From: Calditrichota bacterium
GTDB lineage: Bacteria > Calditrichota > Calditrichia > Calditrichales > Calditrichaceae
Direction of reading: 5' to 3'
Length of the DNA stretch: 17,373 nt
Assembly: GCA_024278715.1 (NCBI GenBank)
Contig: JAJRSN010000418.1
Coordinates: 1-17,373 of the forward strand
Below are positions 14,894 to 17,373 of this stretch, one piece after another. The stretch's first letter is position 1. Each line of letters starts with the position of its first letter. Position numbers and translations under genes: made by a program. The notes below the pieces were generated by a model, which worked only from the letters and a program-made list of their open reading frames with translations, made no database searches and was not told the DNA's origin.

Positions 14894-15923
14894 TTTATCG
14901 TTAATTAAAAGTTACATAAATAATTTTGAAAGTCCGGACGATCTGGCAGTGGCATCTTGTAAAGCGCTAAGCCGGGTGTCTCCCGAAACTAAATTCGTCT
15001 TAATCAAGCTTAACAAAGCTTCCAGACCGTTCAAAGTGCTTTATGTTCAAAAGATAAAGGCGGAATTAAACAAAACGTACGCCGGACTGGATAAGGTGAT
15101 GCAAGCCGTCGGTCAGAAGTTAACTCCGCACTTCATTCCCCATAAATCCGTTTCCGATCTGTTTTACATTCTACTCACCGACCGTGCGTTAAACTCAAAA
15201 GCGCAGGATCTGCTGCAAACCTGGCAAACCGTTCACACATTGATCAATCGCTTTTGCGACGCCAATCAAACCAGTCAGGAAATCTATTTTGCCAATCAGA
15301 TATCACAACTCCTGCATGATGTGGAATCTTTGATAAACATGTTTCAAAAACCGGATTTGGATGCGGCTGTTCTGAAGGAGCGTCTGGAATATCAAAAAAG
15401 AGCGAACAATAATCTTTTGTTCTATGTGAGAGAACTCGAAACAATAAAAGCATCCGTCGGTCTTAAAGAGTTGATAAACGCCTGTCTGCAAAAACGCAAT
15501 ATCAGCGTTTCCCGATTTTCAGTTGTTTACGACAATATTAAAGAAGACGAAAAAATTGAAGTCGATGTCGAACTGTTCGATCAAGCCTTCGGCGAGATAT
15601 TACAGAACGCCATTGAGGCGACTGACGGAGATCCCGACAAAATTTCCGTCAGAGTCGAGAAGACGGTTGTTGACCTTCATTTTACGCTAAAACATTGGAT
15701 AATAATATCGATTATAGACAAAGGGAAAGGCGTTAACCCCGACTTTTTACCCTGGTTAACGATGCCTTATTTTTCGACATGGAAGAAGGAAGGGCACACA
15801 GGTTTTGGTTTGGCGATAGCTAAAAAAATTCTGCATGCCCATCACGGTTTTATGGAAATCAATTTTCCCAGGGAAGGCGGTACGGAAGTAAAAATGTTTT
15901 TGCCGGGAATCGGTAATGAGTAA
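14886..15923 (+). CDS. Soluble sensor histidine kinase with atypical N-terminal domain
   Basis: This 345-residue protein has no signal peptide or membrane helix. Residues 1-125 form an N-terminal input region that I do not recognise (possibly GAF-like). A helical stretch with SQLLHDVESLINMF (140-153) offers His144 as the phosphorylated histidine in an unusual H-box. The HATPase_c domain (about 190-340) has an N box EILQNAIEA (237-245), G1 DKGKG (278-282), an F box around PYFSTWKKEG (294-303) and G2 GHTGFGLA (303-310), all intact. It should autophosphorylate and pass phosphate to the NtrC-type regulator that overlaps it by 8 nt. I take the ATG at 14886, with AAGGA just upstream; an in-frame ATG at 14868 would add six residues. 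The cytoplasmic location suggests sensing of a metabolic or intracellular cue. It might also phosphorylate PorX, which is not testable from sequence. Confidence 0.85.
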   Translation: MNSLSLIKSYINNFESPDDLAVASCKALSRVSPETKFVLIKLNKASRPFKVLYVQKIKAELNKTYAGLDKVMQAVGQKLTPHFIPHKSVSDLFYILLTDRALNSKAQDLLQTWQTVHTLINRFCDANQTSQEIYFANQISQLLHDVESLINMFQKPDLDAAVLKERLEYQKRANNNLLFYVRELETIKASVGLKELINACLQKRNISVSRFSVVYDNIKEDEKIEVDVELFDQAFGEILQNAIEATDGDPDKISVRVEKTVVDLHFTLKHWIIISIIDKGKGVNPDFLPWLTMPYFSTWKKEGHTGFGLAIAKKILHAHHGFMEINFPREGGTEVKMFLPGIGNE

Positions 15924-17268
15924 ACAACCGAAGAATCAGAAAATTCTGATTGTCGAAGACAACCTGATTTGGCAGCAAAGTTTCAAAAAATGGCTGGGCA
16001 ACAATTACATTTTCGAGTTTGCCACGGATACGGATAAGGCAAAGCAGGTATTTACCCGCTTCCTTCCTGATATTGTTATTCTGGATTTAGGTCTTCCAAA
16101 AATAGAACAGGGTTTTCAACTACTCGATTATTTTATCGAACGGGGCACGGACGCAAAAATCGTTGTTATTACCTCTTCCCAGGATCATCAACACGCTTTG
16201 GAGGCGCAGCGTCGCGGGGCTTCTTCGTACTTTTTTAAAACCGAGAACATCAAAGACGAGCTGCCCTTAATGGTTAAACGCGCCCTGCAAATGCAGGCAC
16301 TGGAACGCGAGAACAGATCCCTTCGTCGAAAATTAAACGAAAAATTGGTATTTGAAGGTATTGTTGCTGTTAGTAAACAGATGCAGCAAATTTTGCAACT
16401 TGTTGAACAAATCAAAGACACCCTGGAACCGGTCCTGCTTACCGGCGAATCCGGAGTCGGTAAGGAAATAATCGCCCATCATATCCATAACCGAAGCAGG
16501 GTTATCGACAAACCTTTCATTGCCATCAACGCGGCTGCTCTGCCTGAAACTCTCCTTGAAAACGAACTCTTCGGACATGAAAAAGGCGCCTTTACCGGAG
16601 CGCACGATTTAAAAAAAGGTAAAATTGAAATTGTGAACGGCGGAACCTTGTTCCTTGACGAAATAGGAGACCTCCCCCATTCCACTCAGGCAAAACTCTT
16701 GCGCTTACTGCAGGAAAAACGGTTTTACAGGCTTGGCGGAACCAAAGAGCTGACAGCGGATTTCCGGCTGATCACCGCCACCAACCGTTCGCTTATTGAC
16801 GAAGTTAAAAAAGGAACATTTCGGGAAGACCTTTTTTACCGTTTAAACGTTATTCCTATCCACATTCCGCCGCTGAGAGAACGCCCCGACGACATTCCGG
16901 CGTTGATTAATTTTATTGTCGAAAGCTATTGCGTCGAAAAGAATCTCCCGGTGCCGAGAATCGATCCTTCTTTAATTGCTTATCTCTCCCGCTTAGAATG
17001 GCGCGGGAACGTGCGGCAGTTAAAAAACACGCTCATTCGAATGCTCGTTTTAAATCAAAGACATTTGACCATAAAAGACCTGCCCGACGAATTGCTGGAA
17101 CAGGAAAATCCTATCCTTCAAAATGCTTTAAGTAACCAAATGACTTTGGAAGAAATGACAAGACTTTATGTAAAAATGGTTTATGACCACGTGGGTCGTA
17201 ATAAGAAGGTTGCCTGCGAGTTTTTGAATATCAACTATCGTACGCTGATGAATCGTTTAAAAGAGTGA
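15916..17268 (+). CDS. NtrC-family sigma-54-dependent response regulator
   Basis: This 450-residue regulator has a receiver domain (about 8-122; acidic pocket Glu14/Asp15, phospho-acceptor Asp57, Thr86, Lys108), a linker helix, an AAA+ domain (about 147-375) and a Fis-type helix-turn-helix (about 408-450, with VACEFLNINYRTLMNRLK). In the AAA+ part Walker A is GESGVGKE (177-184), the GAFTGA loop that contacts sigma-54 is intact (224-229), Walker B is TLFLDEIGD (244-252) and the sensor arginine region GNVRQL is at 364-369. It should bind upstream enhancer sites and open sigma-54 promoters when phosphorylated by the kinase encoded just before it. The start ATG overlaps the kinase stop by 8 nt and gives a normal-length receiver. 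The target genes are unknown; palindromes directly after the gene (17270-17318) are candidate binding sites. Confidence 0.94.
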   Translation: MSKQPKNQKILIVEDNLIWQQSFKKWLGNNYIFEFATDTDKAKQVFTRFLPDIVILDLGLPKIEQGFQLLDYFIERGTDAKIVVITSSQDHQHALEAQRRGASSYFFKTENIKDELPLMVKRALQMQALERENRSLRRKLNEKLVFEGIVAVSKQMQQILQLVEQIKDTLEPVLLTGESGVGKEIIAHHIHNRSRVIDKPFIAINAAALPETLLENELFGHEKGAFTGAHDLKKGKIEIVNGGTLFLDEIGDLPHSTQAKLLRLLQEKRFYRLGGTKELTADFRLITATNRSLIDEVKKGTFREDLFYRLNVIPIHIPPLRERPDDIPALINFIVESYCVEKNLPVPRIDPSLIAYLSRLEWRGNVRQLKNTLIRMLVLNQRHLTIKDLPDELLEQENPILQNALSNQMTLEEMTRLYVKMVYDHVGRNKKVACEFLNINYRTLMNRLKE

Positions 17269-17269
17269 T

Positions 17270-17318
17270 AATTGCATTTTATGCAACCCGATCTTTTAAA
17301 AAATTGCAGAAAATGCAA
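17270..17318. promoter_or_regulatory. Two tandem 17-nt palindromes, candidate operator or enhancer pair
   Basis: AATTGCATTTTATGCAA (17270-17286) and AATTGCAGAAAATGCAA (17302-17318) share their outer AATTGCA and ATGCAA and differ only in the centre. Each is an inverted repeat of TTGCA/TGCAA, and they lie 32 nt apart, about three helical turns, on the same face of the helix. This spacing and symmetry suit a dimeric regulator such as the NtrC-type protein just upstream, acting on a gene beyond the window. Part of the second copy also serves the hairpin below, so a pure RNA role is the alternative. Confidence 0.4.
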
Positions 17319-17330
17319 TTTTTATTTTAA
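17299..17330 (+). terminator. AT-rich hairpin after the response regulator gene
   Basis: AAAAATTGCA (17299-17308) pairs with TGCAATTTTT (17314-17323) around a 5-nt GAAAA loop, and the sequence goes on ATTTT. It begins 30 nt after the stop codon that closes the nine-gene run, a suitable place for a terminator. Only four of the ten pairs are in the TGCA core, and just two are G-C, so strength is doubtful. Confidence 0.5.
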
Positions 17331-17373
17331 ACGCTTCTCTAACCTTTTATATTTATTGTAATTATGGCAATTA

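Overview
The window reads as ordinary chromosome from a Gram-negative bacterium of the Fibrobacterota-Chlorobiota-Bacteroidota (FCB) side of the tree. The clues are a protein with a C-terminal type IX secretion (T9SS) type A sorting domain (a YPNPFN start is common in Calditrichota, Ignavibacteria, Marinimicrobia and KSB1-like genomes), a PorX-type response regulator, a TonB/ExbB/ExbD set (so an outer membrane), GGAG-type ribosome binding sites and a moderately AT-rich base composition. Calditrichota or a close neighbour is my best guess; it is inference and not shown by any marker gene here.

Layout. 1-987 is the 3' part of a single-chain homoaconitase resembling the fungal LYS4 enzyme, closed by a strong terminator (1000-1037). 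1125-2219 is a secreted BPL_N/class I glutamine-amidotransferase-like protein with a T9SS tail. It converges, with a 4-nt gap, on 2224-3045, an exported DUF4097-type protein built of 18-residue DGSG repeats. 3195-4871 is a member of the acyl-AMP ligase family with eroded catalytic motifs. 4952-6370 (PIN-PhoH ATPase) and 6444-7520 (YchF-like NTPase) lie on the minus strand; rlmB (7709-8458, 23S rRNA 2'-O-methyltransferase) diverges from ychF, with a hairpin in the gap between them.

From 8542 to 17268 nine genes run in one direction with gaps of at most 42 nt, the last five junctions overlapping: porX, a TonB-like protein, exbB, exbD, homoserine dehydrogenase, a fumarylacetoacetate-hydrolase-family enzyme, mazG, a soluble histidine kinase and an NtrC-type sigma-54 activator. 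This looks like one transcription unit (possibly starting at rlmB) that joins a T9SS-type regulator, the proton-motive-force energiser of outer-membrane transport, amino-acid metabolism, nucleotide or metabolite clean-up, and a complete two-component system. After the last gene, 17270-17318 carries two near-identical 17-nt palindromes 32 nt apart; the second also forms a terminator-like hairpin.

No rRNA, tRNA, insertion sequence, phage gene or CRISPR array was recognised. No gene-free stretch exceeds 300 nt; the longest is 7521-7708. The most distinctive points are the PorX/TonB-ExbBD/two-component cluster, the degenerate acyl-AMP ligase, the LYS4-like homoaconitase, the secreted amidotransferase and the tandem palindromes at the right edge. 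All are variations on known families; I did not find a system that I could defend as wholly new.
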